Part shown: in pieces, positions 32,508 to 41,615 of the stretch
Position numbering within the stretch: the first letter of the stretch is position 1
Layout of the letters: each line of letters opens with the position of its first letter
Source: Streptomyces sp. B21-083
Lineage (GTDB): Bacteria; Actinomycetota; Actinomycetes; Streptomycetales; Streptomycetaceae
Length of the DNA stretch: 64,000 nt
NCBI RefSeq assembly: GCF_036898825.1
Contig: NZ_JARUND010000002.1
Location: 1,550,001 to 1,614,000, forward strand
Direction: 5' to 3'
Program-made: the position numbers and the translations under genes
Notes under the pieces: model-generated
The model's database searches: none
What the model was told of the DNA's origin: nothing
Seen by the model: the letters and a program-made list of their open reading frames with translations, nothing else

Positions 32508-33827
32508 ATGAGCACGACCCCTCCACCGCGGGCCCTGACCGGCGACGTCCACCCCGGAGCGCATGAGACCGCCGTCGACGAAGGCGCGTTCGCCTGGCTG
32601 CGGGCACTGGGCCCGCGCGGCCGCCGCGCCTTCGGCGGCGCGTTCGGCGGCTATGCCCTGGACTCGTACGACTACTTCACGCTGCCTCTGAGCATGGTGG
32701 CGCTGTCCGCGTACTTCGGCCTGGACAAAGGCCAGACCGGGCTGTTCACCACCGTCACCCTGGTCGTCTCCGCCATAGGCGGCGCCGGCGCGGGCGTGCT
32801 CGCGGACCGGATCGGCCGGGTCAAGGCCCTGATGATCACGGTGATCACGTACGCGGTCTTCACCGTCGCCTGCGGCTTCGCGCCCAACTACGAGACGCTG
32901 CTGGTGTTCCGCGCCCTCCAGGGCCTCGGTTTCGGCGGTGAATGGGCCGTCGGCGCGATCCTGGTGGCCGAGTACGCGAGCCCGAAGCACCGCGGCCGTA
33001 CGCTCGGCGCGATCCAGAGTTCCTGGGCCGTGGGCTGGGGCCTCGCAGTGATCGTCTACACCATGGTCTTCTCGTTCCTCGACGACGACCTGGCCTGGCG
33101 CGTGATGTTCTGGACCGGCGCTCTGCCCGCGCTGCTGGTCATCTGGGTGCGACGCTCGGTGCACGACGCTCCGCGGGCGGTCGCCGAGCGCGAGAAGAAC
33201 CCCAAGAAGGGCTCGTTCACGGAGATCTTCCGGCCCGGCACCGCCGAGTCCCCCGGCCTGCTGCGCATCACGGTCTTCGCGGCTCTGCTGTCCACCGGCG
33301 TCCAGGGCGGCTACTACACCCTCGCGACCTGGGTCCCCACCTATCTGAAGACCGAACGGGGACTGTCGGTCGTCGGCACCGGCACGTATCTCACGTTCCT
33401 GATCTCCGGCGCCTTCATCGGCTATCTGACCGGCGGGTACCTCACCGACCGGATCGGCCGCAAGCGCAACATCTGGCTGTTCGCGGTCCTCTCGGCGCTG
33501 TGCATCCTCGCCTACGCCAACATCCCCAACGGCTCCAACACCCTCCTCCTGGTGCTCGGTTTCCCGCTCGGATTCTGTATGTCGGCGATCTTCAGCGGCT
33601 TCGGCTCCTATCTGAGCGAGCTGTACCCGACCGCTGTACGGGGCACCGGGCAGGGCTTCACATACAACACGGGCCGGGCCGTCGGCGCCGTCTTCCCCAC
33701 CACCGTCGGCTTCCTGGCCGACAGTTGGGGCGTGGGCGGTGCGCTGGTCTTCGGCGCCGTCGGATACGGCATCGCGGCCCTGGCACTGCTCGGGCTGCCG
33801 GAGACCCTCGGAAAGGAACTGCGGTGA
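32508..33827 (+). CDS. MFS transporter of the 5-oxoproline operon
   Basis: A 439-aa MFS protein of the sialate/aromatic-acid:H+ symporter type with 12 predicted helices. Motifs are [14 protein letters not shown] (motif A after helix 2), [17 protein letters not shown] (helix 4), and [14 protein letters not shown] (repeat of motif A in the second half). It probably imports 5-oxoproline, D-glutamate or a related carboxylate for the enzymes encoded downstream. The ATG at 32508 follows GAGGTG and begins the expected N-terminus; earlier in-frame codons lie in the leader. Its stop overlaps the start of the DUF1445 gene. Confidence 0.92.
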   Translation: MSTTPPPRALTGDVHPGAHETAVDEGAFAWLRALGPRGRRAFGGAFGGYALDSYDYFTLPLSMVALSAYFGLDKGQTGLFTTVTLVVSAIGGAGAGVLADRIGRVKALMITVITYAVFTVACGFAPNYETLLVFRALQGLGFGGEWAVGAILVAEYASPKHRGRTLGAIQSSWAVGWGLAVIVYTMVFSFLDDDLAWRVMFWTGALPALLVIWVRRSVHDAPRAVAEREKNPKKGSFTEIFRPGTAESPGLLRITVFAALLSTGVQGGYYTLATWVPTYLKTERGLSVVGTGTYLTFLISGAFIGYLTGGYLTDRIGRKRNIWLFAVLSALCILAYANIPNGSNTLLLVLGFPLGFCMSAIFSGFGSYLSELYPTAVRGTGQGFTYNTGRAVGAVFPTTVGFLADSWGVGGALVFGAVGYGIAALALLGLPETLGKELR

Positions 33828-34645
33828 ACCGTACGGAAGACCGCCCCCTGTCCCTCGTCGACGAGCACGCGCACGCGTGGAGCCCGAAATCCGCGCGAGC
33901 CCGGTTTCGCGCGGGCCTCACGGGTCCCACGGCAGGCGTCGCGGCCGGCCACACCCAGGCCAACCTGATCTCGGTGCCCGCCGACTGGGCGTACGACATG
34001 CTGCTGTTCTGCCAGCGCAACCAGAAGCCCTGCCCGGTCCTGGACGTCACGGACGCCGGCTCGTGGACCACCGTCCTCGCCGAGGGCGCGGACCTGCGCA
34101 CCGACCTGCCGCGCTACCGGGTCTGGCGGGACGGCGAACTGGTGGGGGAGCCCACGGACGTGCTCGCCCACTGGCGCGAGGATCTCGTGACGTTCCTCAT
34201 CGGGTGCAGCTTCACCTTCGAGTGGGCGCTCGCCGGGGCGGGCGTCCCGATCCGGCACATCGAGCAGGGCCGCAACGTCCCGATGTACGTGACCGGCCGT
34301 CAGTGCCGTCCCGCCGGGCGGCTGCACGGCCCCATGGTGGTGTCCATGCGTCCGGTGCCGCCGCAGCACCTGGCGGCCGCGATCCGGGAGAGCAGCCTGC
34401 TCCCGGCGGTGCACGGCAGCCCCGTACACTGCGGCGATCCGTCCGGGCTCGGCATCGACGACCTCGGCCGTCCCGACTTCGGCGATCCAGTGGACCTCGC
34501 GCCGGACGACATCCCGGTGTTCTGGGCCTGCGGGGTGACCCCGCAGGCCGCGGTGATGGCGTCCCGGCCGCCCTTCGCCATCACGCACGCGCCGGGCCAG
34601 ATGTTCCTCACCGACACCCGCGACGAGCAGTACCGCGTCGCCTGA
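33824..34645 (+). CDS. DUF1445 putative hydro-lyase (D-glutamate cyclase type)
   Basis: A 273-aa member of the DUF1445 (YcsI) family, recognised by [57 protein letters not shown], and [10 protein letters not shown] near the end. Mammalian homologues turn D-glutamate into 5-oxo-D-proline; bacterial members usually sit with pxpABC. Here it would supply or process the substrate of the 5-oxoprolinase. GTG 33824 overlaps the MFS stop (GTGA) and has AAAGGAA upstream. It is followed 25 bases later by pxpA. Confidence 0.9.
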   Translation: MNRTEDRPLSLVDEHAHAWSPKSARARFRAGLTGPTAGVAAGHTQANLISVPADWAYDMLLFCQRNQKPCPVLDVTDAGSWTTVLAEGADLRTDLPRYRVWRDGELVGEPTDVLAHWREDLVTFLIGCSFTFEWALAGAGVPIRHIEQGRNVPMYVTGRQCRPAGRLHGPMVVSMRPVPPQHLAAAIRESSLLPAVHGSPVHCGDPSGLGIDDLGRPDFGDPVDLAPDDIPVFWACGVTPQAAVMASRPPFAITHAPGQMFLTDTRDEQYRVA

Positions 34646-34670
34646 CCGGAGCGTGACAGGAGTCCGGAAG

Positions 34671-35423
34671 ATGATCGACCTCAACGCCGACCTCGGCGAG
34701 GGCTTCGGCCGCTGGCGGCTGACCGACGACGAACAGCTGCTGTCCGTCGTCACCAGCGCCAACGTGGCCTGCGGCTTCCACGCCGGGGACCCGCCCACCA
34801 TGCGGCGGGTGTGCGAACTGGCGGCCGAGCGCGGCGTACGGATCGGCGCCCAGGTCTCCTACCGCGACCTCGCGGGGTTCGGGCGGCGCGCGATGGACGT
34901 GCCGCCCGACGAACTGACGGCCGAGGTGGCCTACCAGATCGGCGCCCTGGAGGTCTTCGCGCGCGCGGCGGGCGCACGCGTGTCGTACGTCAAACCGCAC
35001 GGCGCTCTCTACAACCGGGCCGTGCACGACGAGGAACAGGCCAGGGCGGTGATCGACGGAGTGCTCCTCGCCGGCAGGGGCCTGCCGGTGCTCGGTCTGC
35101 CGGGCTCGCGCCTGCTGGCGCTGGCCGAGGCGGCGGGCCTTCCCACCGTCCCCGAGGCGTTCGCCGACCGCGCGTACACCGAGGAGGCCACTCTGGTGCC
35201 GCGCGGCCAGGACGGGGCACTGGTGACCGACCCGGAGGCCGTCGTGGCCCGCTCCGTGACCCTCGCCCGGACCGGCGTGGTCGCCTCGCACTCCGGAACA
35301 CCCCTGGCGATCCGCGCCCGCTCCCTGTGCGTCCACGGCGACACGCCCGGCGCGGTGGACCTGGCCCGCCGGGTCCGCGAGCGCCTTGAGGCCTCCGGCG
35401 TCCGCGTGGAGGCCTTCACATGA
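34671..35423 (+). CDS. pxpA: 5-oxoprolinase subunit PxpA (LamB/YcsF family)
   Basis: A 250-aa LamB/YcsF protein and part of the ATP-dependent 5-oxoprolinase PxpABC that opens 5-oxoproline to L-glutamate. It starts MIDLNADLGEGFGRW and continues with TSANVACGFHAGDPPTM, IGAQVSYRDLAGFGRR, VSYVKPHGALYN and the C-terminal LCVHGDTPGAVDLARRV, all hallmark positions. ACAGGAG lies upstream of the ATG at 34671. The stop overlaps the start of pxpB (ATGA), so translation is coupled. Confidence 0.96.
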   Translation: MIDLNADLGEGFGRWRLTDDEQLLSVVTSANVACGFHAGDPPTMRRVCELAAERGVRIGAQVSYRDLAGFGRRAMDVPPDELTAEVAYQIGALEVFARAAGARVSYVKPHGALYNRAVHDEEQARAVIDGVLLAGRGLPVLGLPGSRLLALAEAAGLPTVPEAFADRAYTEEATLVPRGQDGALVTDPEAVVARSVTLARTGVVASHSGTPLAIRARSLCVHGDTPGAVDLARRVRERLEASGVRVEAFT

Positions 35424-36082
35424 GCGGGACGAACGGGACGAGCGCCTTGAACGGCACGAGCGGCATGAGGGCGTTGCCCGTCGGCGACGACGCGCTGCTG
35501 ATCGAGGTCTCCTCCGGTGACCAGGCCCAGGCCCTGCACGCGGAACTGCTGCGCCGGCGCGCGGAGGGCACGCTGTCCGTACGGGAGATCGTCCCCGCCG
35601 CGCGGACGGTCCTCCTAGACGGCCTCACCGACCCCGCCCGGCTGGCCTCCGAGCTGACCGCCTCCGACGTACCCCCGACGCTCCCCCGCACCGGGAGCGT
35701 CATCGAACTCCCGGTCCGCTACGACGGCCCGGACCTCGCCGACGTCGCCTCCCTCTGGGGCGTGTCCGAGGAAGCGGTGGCACGCATTCACGCGGGCACC
35801 GAGTTCCGGGTCGCCTTCTGCGGCTTCGCGCCCGGATTCGGCTACCTCACCGGTCTCCCGGCACGCTACGACGTTCCGCGCCGGGCCACCCCCCGGACGT
35901 CCGTCCCGGCCGGCTCCGTCGGGCTGGCGGGGCCGTACACGGGCGTGTACCCGCGTGCGTCGCCGGGCGGCTGGCAGCTGATCGGTACGACGGACGCGGT
36001 CCTGTGGGACCACACGCGCGTGCCGGCCGCACTGCTGTCGCCGGGCACCCGGGTCCGTTTCGTCCCGGTGGACCGCCGATGA
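35420..36082 (+). CDS. pxpB: 5-oxoprolinase subunit PxpB
   Basis: A 220-aa KipI/allophanate-hydrolase-subunit-1 family protein and partner of PxpC in 5-oxoproline ring opening. Signature segments are FRVAFCGFAPGFGYLTGLP, VPAGSVGLAGPYTGVYPRAS and GGWQLIGTTDAVLWD. The first ~16 residues are rich in Gly, Thr and Ser and dispensable-looking; an in-frame ATG at 35465 (MRALPVGDDALL) could be an alternative start, but the ATGA overlap with pxpA supports 35420. The stop overlaps pxpC. Confidence 0.95.
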   Translation: MSGTNGTSALNGTSGMRALPVGDDALLIEVSSGDQAQALHAELLRRRAEGTLSVREIVPAARTVLLDGLTDPARLASELTASDVPPTLPRTGSVIELPVRYDGPDLADVASLWGVSEEAVARIHAGTEFRVAFCGFAPGFGYLTGLPARYDVPRRATPRTSVPAGSVGLAGPYTGVYPRASPGGWQLIGTTDAVLWDHTRVPAALLSPGTRVRFVPVDRR

Positions 36083-36948
36083 CGGATCGTGCGCTCTTCG
36101 TCGTACGGGCCGGGGCGCTGACCACCGTGCAGGACCTCGGGCGTCCCGGTCACGCCCATCTCGGGGTGCCCCGCTCCGGGGCCCTGGACGCGCCCACGGC
36201 CGCGCTCGTCAACCGGCTGGTCGGCAACCCGTCCAAGGCGGCCGTCCTGGAGACCACCCTCAACGGCTGCACCCTGCGCCCCCGTTGCCCGGTCACCGTC
36301 GCGGTCGGCGGCGCCCCCTGCCCGGTCACGGTCAACGGCCGCCCGGCCGCCTGGGGCGCTCCGGTGCGGGTGCCCGCCGGCGCGCTGCTGGACATCGGGA
36401 CGGCCCTGTCCGGCGTACGGGCCTACGTGGCCGTCTCCGGCGGAGTCGCCGTCGAGCGGGTGCTCGGCAGCCGCTCCACCGACCTGTTGTCCGGGCTGGG
36501 TCCGCCGCCGCTGACGGACGGCGCGGTGCTGCCCCTGGGGCCTGCGATCGGCGGGCACGCGCGCGTGGACGTCGTTCCGCAGCCCGCACCCCCGGCCGAA
36601 CTCGTGTTCAGGGTGACCGTCGGGCCACGCGACGACTGGTTCACGCCAACCGCACTACGGGCCTTCACCACGTCCACGTACCGGGTGTCCTCCGCGAGCA
36701 ACCGCATCGGGCTGCGCACGGAAGGGCCCGCCCTGGAGCGGGCCGTCTCCGGCGAACTCCCCAGTGAGGGCATGGTCCTGGGCGCGGTCCAGGTGCCCCC
36801 GGACGGCAGGCCGGTGGTGTTTCTCGCCGACCATCCGACCACCGGCGGCTATCCGGTGATCGCCGTCGTACGCACCGCCGACCTGCCCGCAGCCGCCCAG
36901 GCGGCGCCGGGTACCCAGGTGAGGTTCGTGCCCGTACGCCGACGCTGA
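36079..36948 (+). CDS. pxpC: 5-oxoprolinase subunit PxpC
   Basis: A 289-aa KipA/allophanate-hydrolase-subunit-2 family protein and the third subunit of the 5-oxoprolinase. It begins MTDRALFVVRAGALTTVQDL, followed by GRPGHAHLGVPRSGALD; the C-terminal part has PSEGMVLGAVQVPPDGRPVV and FLADHPTTGGYPVIAVV. The ATG at 36079 overlaps the pxpB stop (ATGA). It is the last gene of the operon; its end lies 7 bases from the remnant SGNH hydrolase gene on the other strand, with no obvious hairpin. Confidence 0.95.
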   Translation: MTDRALFVVRAGALTTVQDLGRPGHAHLGVPRSGALDAPTAALVNRLVGNPSKAAVLETTLNGCTLRPRCPVTVAVGGAPCPVTVNGRPAAWGAPVRVPAGALLDIGTALSGVRAYVAVSGGVAVERVLGSRSTDLLSGLGPPPLTDGAVLPLGPAIGGHARVDVVPQPAPPAELVFRVTVGPRDDWFTPTALRAFTTSTYRVSSASNRIGLRTEGPALERAVSGELPSEGMVLGAVQVPPDGRPVVFLADHPTTGGYPVIAVVRTADLPAAAQAAPGTQVRFVPVRRR

Positions 36949-36955
36949 GCCGCCC

Positions 36956-37459
36956 CTACGCCGCCTCCGGTTCGGGCCCGGTGCTCCGCCACCGACAAGG
37001 CCCCCAGGGCCGCCGCCACGGCGTGGGAGGCCCCCAGGTCGAGGCGGGCGCTGGTACCCCGCGCACGGTGGCGGACCTCCTGGGCGGCGAGCCGGAGGAG
37101 TTGCGGCAGCAGGTCGGTGCACCGCCGCGCCACCCAGCCCGTCCCCGCGGTGCCCAGCCGGCGCAGGTTGGCCGACCGGGTTGGCGCGGGTTGTTCCGGC
37201 GCGGCCGACGGACCCGCACCGCCCGTGACGCCCGCCTCCGTGAGCAGCGCGTGGAAGCGGACCGCGAGCTGCCGGTGCCCCTGCTCGCCGGGGTGCAGCC
37301 GGTCCGAGCTCCACATCTCACGCCCGCCGAGCCACTCACCCTCGGCGGCGTGCACATACCCCGCCCCGTAGCGCTCGGAAAGCGCGTGAATGTCGGCGCA
37401 GGGTGTCGTTCACCCTCGGTCAGCGAGTCGCCGAGCGCCACCAACCGCAGCGGTCTCAT
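36956..37459 (-). pseudogene. SGNH/GDSL hydrolase gene with internal deletion and frameshift
   Basis: From ATG 37459, behind GGAGGG, the frame encodes the start of an SGNH hydrolase, MRPLRLVALGDSLTEG, with the catalytic-serine block. Homology then jumps, in another frame (about 37400 down to 36980), to the C-terminal part of the same family: ADIHALSERYGAGYVHAAEG then SSDRLHPGEQGHRQLAVRF, containing the catalytic Asp-x-x-His. The middle of the enzyme (blocks with the oxyanion Gly and Asn, roughly 100 residues) is missing, so a deletion has removed it and shifted the frame. The start overlaps the stop of the upstream glycosyltransferase gene, so it was the third gene of that operon. A 167-residue frame remains open but is not enzyme-like. 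Confidence 0.78.
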
Positions 37460-38634
37460 CCGACACCCTCCGGTACGACGGGCCGCACGGGCGCGTCGTG
37501 CGCCGCGAGGAACGCCTCGACCGCTGTCGACCAGCCGAAACACTCCGCCCGCGCGCGTGCGGTCTCCCGGCGCTCGCGCTCGGGCCGCCCCAGCAGCAGC
37601 CGTATCGCGTCCGCGAAGGCCTCTCCGTCGTCTGCCGCGACGGCCCCGGCGGACCCGATCACCTCGGGCAGCGCGGAGGAGGCGCTGACGACCACGGGAG
37701 TACCGCAGGCCATCGCCTCCAGCGCGGCGAGTCCGAACGTCTCGGCGGGCCCGGGTGCCAGGCACACGTCGGCGGACGCCTGGAGTGCGCCCAGCAGTGC
37801 CCGGTCGGCGACGTGCCCGAGGAAAGTGACCGGCAGTCCGCGGTCCCGCGCCCGCTGCTCCAGACGGGCCCGCAGGGGCCCGTCCCCGGCGACCACCAGC
37901 CTCGCCCGCCGCCCGCGCCGCAGCAGCGCCCGCAGCGCGTCCAGGGCCGTGCCGGGCCGTTTCTCGACGGACAGCCGGGAGCACATCACCAGGAGCAGTT
38001 CGTCCTCGCGCGCGTGCGTGGCCCGCACCGCCGGGTCACGCAGTGACGGATGCCGTCGCACCAGGTCGACGCCCAGGGGAGCCCGTACGACGTTGCGCGC
38101 CCCGATCCGTACGAACTCCCGCTCGGCGAACTCCGTGGTGCACACCACGCGCGCGTAGGTGTGCGCGGTACGGGCGTTGAGGGTGTCGGCGGTGCGCCGG
38201 GAGAGGTTCTCCGGCAGGCCCCAGGTGCGCAGGACGCCGTCGGCGGTCTCGTGGGAGACCATCACCGCGGGGACGCGGGCCCGGCGCGCCCACTTGCCGG
38301 TCCATCTGAGGGTCGTGCGGTCGGACACCTCCAGGCGGTCCGGCGCGAGTTCCTCCAGGAGGGCGGCGACGCGCCGCCTGTCGGTGAGGACGCGGTAGCC
38401 ACCGGTGCCGGGCAGCAGCGGGCCGGGCAGGGTGATCACGCGCCCCTGTTCGGTGTCGCTGTCGGTCGCCCGCTCACCGGGCACGATCAGGACGGGTTCG
38501 TGGCCTGCGGCCCGGTATCCGGCGCCCAGTTCGCGCAGCGCGGTGCGCAGCCCGCCCGAGGACGGGGCGACGAAGTTCGCCAGCCGGACGATACGCAGCG
38601 GTCCGCTCGCCCCGCGCGGTGTCTCGCCGTTCAC
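37456..38634 (-). CDS. Family 4 glycosyltransferase (second of pair)
   Basis: A 392-aa GT-B fold retaining glycosyltransferase of the GT4 type. The donor-binding C-terminal half has MCSRLSVEKRPGTALDALRA, LVVAGDGPLRARLEQ and the E-x7-E motif PAETFGLAALEAMACGTPVV. The N-terminal acceptor domain starts LRIVRLANFVAPSSGGLRTA. No signal peptide is present; it probably acts at the inner face of the membrane on a lipid or prenyl acceptor. GTG 38634 overlaps the stop of the first glycosyltransferase (GTGA), and its own stop overlaps the broken SGNH hydrolase, so these were one coupled operon. Donor and acceptor are unknown; mannose is plausible. Confidence 0.88.
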   Translation of the reverse strand: MNGETPRGASGPLRIVRLANFVAPSSGGLRTALRELGAGYRAAGHEPVLIVPGERATDSDTEQGRVITLPGPLLPGTGGYRVLTDRRRVAALLEELAPDRLEVSDRTTLRWTGKWARRARVPAVMVSHETADGVLRTWGLPENLSRRTADTLNARTAHTYARVVCTTEFAEREFVRIGARNVVRAPLGVDLVRRHPSLRDPAVRATHAREDELLLVMCSRLSVEKRPGTALDALRALLRRGRRARLVVAGDGPLRARLEQRARDRGLPVTFLGHVADRALLGALQASADVCLAPGPAETFGLAALEAMACGTPVVVSASSALPEVIGSAGAVAADDGEAFADAIRLLLGRPERERRETARARAECFGWSTAVEAFLAAHDAPVRPVVPEGVG

Positions 38635-39755
38635 GCGGCCACCGCCGTCCGCGCGCTGAGGATGTCGGCGTAGTGCCCGACGAGTTGGTCGCCGACAGCC
38701 GCCCAGGTACGGCCCTCGACCGTCGCCCTCGCGACGGCGCCGTAGGCGGCCCGCAGGTCCGGGTCACGGGCCAGGGACCACACCGCGTCCCGGACGGCGG
38801 CCGCGTCGCGCGGCGGGACCAGCAGACCGGTGCGCCCATGGGCGACCAGGTCCAGCGGTCCGCCCGCGGCGGGCGCGACGACGGGCACACCGCTCGCCAT
38901 GGCCTCCTGCACCGTCTGGCAGAAGGTCTCGAACGGGCCGGTGTGCGCGAACACGTCCAGCGAGGCGAAGATCCGGGCGAGTTCGTCGCCGGTCCGGCGT
39001 CCCAGGAAGACCGCGCCGGGCAGTTGCTCGCGCAGGGCCGGCTCGCTGGGTCCGTCGCCCACGACGACGACCCGCACGCCGTCCAGCCCGCAGACCCCGG
39101 CGAGGAGTTCGACCTGCTTCTCGGGGGCGAGCCGGCCGACGTAGCCGACGATCAGCTCACCATTGGGGGCGAGTTCACGGCGGATGGCCTCGTCCCGGAG
39201 TTCGGGGCGGAAGCGCACGGTGTCCACCCCGCGCTGCCACAGCTTCACCCGGGGCACGCCGTGCGACTCCAGGTCGTGCAGGGCGGCGCTGGAGGGAGCG
39301 AGGGTGAGGTCGGCGGAGGCGTGGACGGAGCGGATGCGCCGCCAGGCGGCCGCCTCGCCCGCGTGGACGTACGTGCGGGCGTATCCGGCCAGGTCGGTCT
39401 GGTAGACGGCCACGGCGGGGATACCGAGCCGGGCGGCGGCGGCCATGCCGCGTACGCCGAGGACGAAGGGGCTGGCCAGGTGGACGATGTCCGCGCGGTG
39501 CTCGGTGATCGCGGCGGCGACGCGTCGGCTGGGGAGGGCGACGCGGACCTGGGGATAGCCCGGGAGCGGGAGGGAGGGGACTCGGACGACGGGGCACGGC
39601 GCCGAGGCGTCGGACCCGGCCCCGGCGGCGGTGGCCGGGGCGACGACGAGGGGAACGTGACCGCTGTCGACGAGGTGCCGGGCGGTCTGGAGCGCGCAGT
39701 GGGCCACGCCGTTCACATCGGGGGGAAAGGATTCGGTCACGATGACGACACGCAT
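38631..39755 (-). CDS. Family 4 glycosyltransferase (first of pair)
   Basis: A 374-aa GT-B glycosyltransferase close in type to GDP-mannose-dependent alpha-mannosyltransferases (MgtA/PimB-like). It has the N-terminal MRVVIVTESFPPDVNGVAHC, the middle GVDTVRFRPE, and C-terminal VGYVGRLAPEKQVELLAGV, VVVGDGPSEPALREQLPGAV and the E-x7-E motif ETFCQTVQEAMASGVPVVAP. It is likely to build a glycolipid or lipoglycan at the cytoplasmic membrane face. It begins 128 bases after the HEAT-repeat gene on the same strand and is coupled to the next glycosyltransferase by a 4-base overlap. Substrate is inferred only from family resemblance. Confidence 0.9.
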   Translation of the reverse strand: MRVVIVTESFPPDVNGVAHCALQTARHLVDSGHVPLVVAPATAAGAGSDASAPCPVVRVPSLPLPGYPQVRVALPSRRVAAAITEHRADIVHLASPFVLGVRGMAAAARLGIPAVAVYQTDLAGYARTYVHAGEAAAWRRIRSVHASADLTLAPSSAALHDLESHGVPRVKLWQRGVDTVRFRPELRDEAIRRELAPNGELIVGYVGRLAPEKQVELLAGVCGLDGVRVVVVGDGPSEPALREQLPGAVFLGRRTGDELARIFASLDVFAHTGPFETFCQTVQEAMASGVPVVAPAAGGPLDLVAHGRTGLLVPPRDAAAVRDAVWSLARDPDLRAAYGAVARATVEGRTWAAVGDQLVGHYADILSARTAVAA

Positions 39756-39883
39756 AGGGAGGTTGTCGCCGTACCGGACGTGCTCGCGTCAACGTCGATC
39801 TTTCCGTACGGGGAACGTCCCATGAGCGTTGCGCACCGGCCCCTCCCGGGTCGGCGCGCGTCCACACGCTCCTGATCCCCGGG

Positions 39884-41314
39884 TCATCCCCCGTTCACAT
39901 GGCGGGTGGAATCGGGCCCGATACGGCTTCTCACCGCGGTCTGGACCTCGGCCTCCTCGGCCGGGTCGGCGGCGAGTCTGCGCAGTTGTTCGACGACCCT
40001 GGCGTCACCGGTCTCGGCGTGCCGGGCGGCGACCTCTCGGGTGGTCTCCTCGCAGTCCCACAGGCATTCGACGGCGAATCCGGCGGCGAAGGAGGGGTCG
40101 GTGGCGGCGAGGGCCCGGGCGGCCCGACCGCGCAGATGGGAGGAGGCGGTCTCGCGGTAGATGTGGCGCAGTACGGGGGCGGCGCAGACGATGCCGAGCC
40201 GTCCCGTGCCGTCCACGAGGGTCCACAGGGTCGGCGCGTCGGGTCCTTCGCCCCGTACGGCCTCCCGCAGTGCGCCGAGGACGAGGTCGCTGTCCCGGGT
40301 GGCTCCCAGGCAGGCGAGCATCCGTCCGGCGGCGGCGCCCAGGGGGTCGGGTCGGTGGACCCACCCGCGCGCGCGGTCGACGGCGGCGATACTGCGCATA
40401 CGTTCGAATGCGTCGACGGCGGCCTCCACGACAGCCGTCGTGCCGTCGGCGACCGCGCCCTCGACCAGGTCGAGGGCATCGGGATCATTGCTGTCCGCGA
40501 GATAGCGCAGGGCCGTACAGCGGGCGCCGTCGCCACCGCTGCGGGCCGCCTCCACGATCTGGGGCCGGTCCTCCGGACCTGCCACAGCCGTCAGACAGCG
40601 CGCGGCGGGCACATGCAGGACTGCACCTCGGTCGAGGCCCTGCTGGGCCCACTCGAAGACGGCCTGCACGCTCCAGCCCGGGCGAGGCCCGGAGGGTCGC
40701 ATCTGGCGTTGCCAGCGGTCGAAACAGCCGGTTTCCTGGGCGGCACGCACCCGCGCGGAGATCGATTCGCGTGAGTCCTCGGCCCACAGCCGCCAGGGCC
40801 GGGGTTCGAAGGCGTCCCGCACGGCGGCGGCGAGTTCCGCCTCGCCCTCCGGGTCGGTGCCGAAGCGGGCCAGCACGGGGGCGGCGAGGGCGCGCAGCCC
40901 CGCGTCGTCGTCCCTGAGTGCCAGCTCGTCCAGCGCCCAGGCCCAGCTGGTGCCGGTGGCGGCGTACCCGCGCAGCAGTTCGAGCGCGTCCCGCCTGCCG
41001 TAGGAGGCGAGGTGCCCGAGGACCGCGAGGGCGAGCCCGGTGCGTGACTCGTCGGTGTCGAGGATGTCCTCGGCGTCGAAGAGATGGGCCTCGATCTCGT
41101 CGAGCTCACCGTGGAGGTCGACATAGAGACGGGCGTAGTAGAGGGAGCGGTTCTCCACCTGCCAGTCGTGGCGGGGGTCGCGGAGCACGCATTGGTTCAG
41201 TGCCGCGAGCGCCTCGGCCCGCGGTGCGGTGAGTGCGTGCAGCGTGCCGTCGCCGCGGCCCCTCTGGAGCAGGCCGAGCAGCGTACCGCTGGGCGCTATG
41301 ACCGGATCGAACAT
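39884..41314 (-). CDS. HEAT-repeat protein
   Basis: A 476-aa soluble protein made mostly of alpha-helical pairs of HEAT type: for example RPQIVEAARSGGDGARCTAL, DPDALDLVEGAVADG, DSDLVLGALREAVRG and AARALAATDPSFAAGFAVEC. No catalytic motif is visible. The N-terminal region contains HDWQVENRSLYYARLYVDLH, which is distinctive. It probably serves as a protein-interaction scaffold. ATG 41314 lies ten bases after GAGG; GTG 41329 is an alternative start. The two glycosyltransferases follow on the same strand, but the 128-base gap makes co-transcription uncertain. Confidence 0.8.
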   Translation of the reverse strand: MFDPVIAPSGTLLGLLQRGRGDGTLHALTAPRAEALAALNQCVLRDPRHDWQVENRSLYYARLYVDLHGELDEIEAHLFDAEDILDTDESRTGLALAVLGHLASYGRRDALELLRGYAATGTSWAWALDELALRDDDAGLRALAAPVLARFGTDPEGEAELAAAVRDAFEPRPWRLWAEDSRESISARVRAAQETGCFDRWQRQMRPSGPRPGWSVQAVFEWAQQGLDRGAVLHVPAARCLTAVAGPEDRPQIVEAARSGGDGARCTALRYLADSNDPDALDLVEGAVADGTTAVVEAAVDAFERMRSIAAVDRARGWVHRPDPLGAAAGRMLACLGATRDSDLVLGALREAVRGEGPDAPTLWTLVDGTGRLGIVCAAPVLRHIYRETASSHLRGRAARALAATDPSFAAGFAVECLWDCEETTREVAARHAETGDARVVEQLRRLAADPAEEAEVQTAVRSRIGPDSTRHVNGG

Positions 41315-41615
41315 GGGAAACAGCCTCACATCAAGCGTCGACGCAACCGGGATCCTGCTTTACCTGGCCGCGTGACAACACGTCGGGGCGCCCGCCGTTT
41401 CCTGCTTGCTGTAGACCATCTTCCTCTGCCTCTCGTAGGTGGGCCCATGCGGACCGCATCACGGCCCGCGCGGTGCGGCAACATCTGCCCGGCCATCACG
41501 TCCATGAATCACGACGTCATGATGACCCGGCTGTTCAAGCTGCCGCGACCGTATTTCCGGCGGCCCCGTTCCGCCTCCCCCGTTTTCCTTGTCCTAGCTG
41601 GTCAGTGCGTACGGC
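41315..41615. other. Intergenic region between ankyrin and HEAT genes
   Basis: About 300 bases. A plus-strand frame is open here, but its codon use and predicted sequence do not look like a protein. I see no clear hairpin or operator; the promoter of the HEAT-repeat gene presumably lies here. Confidence 0.4.
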
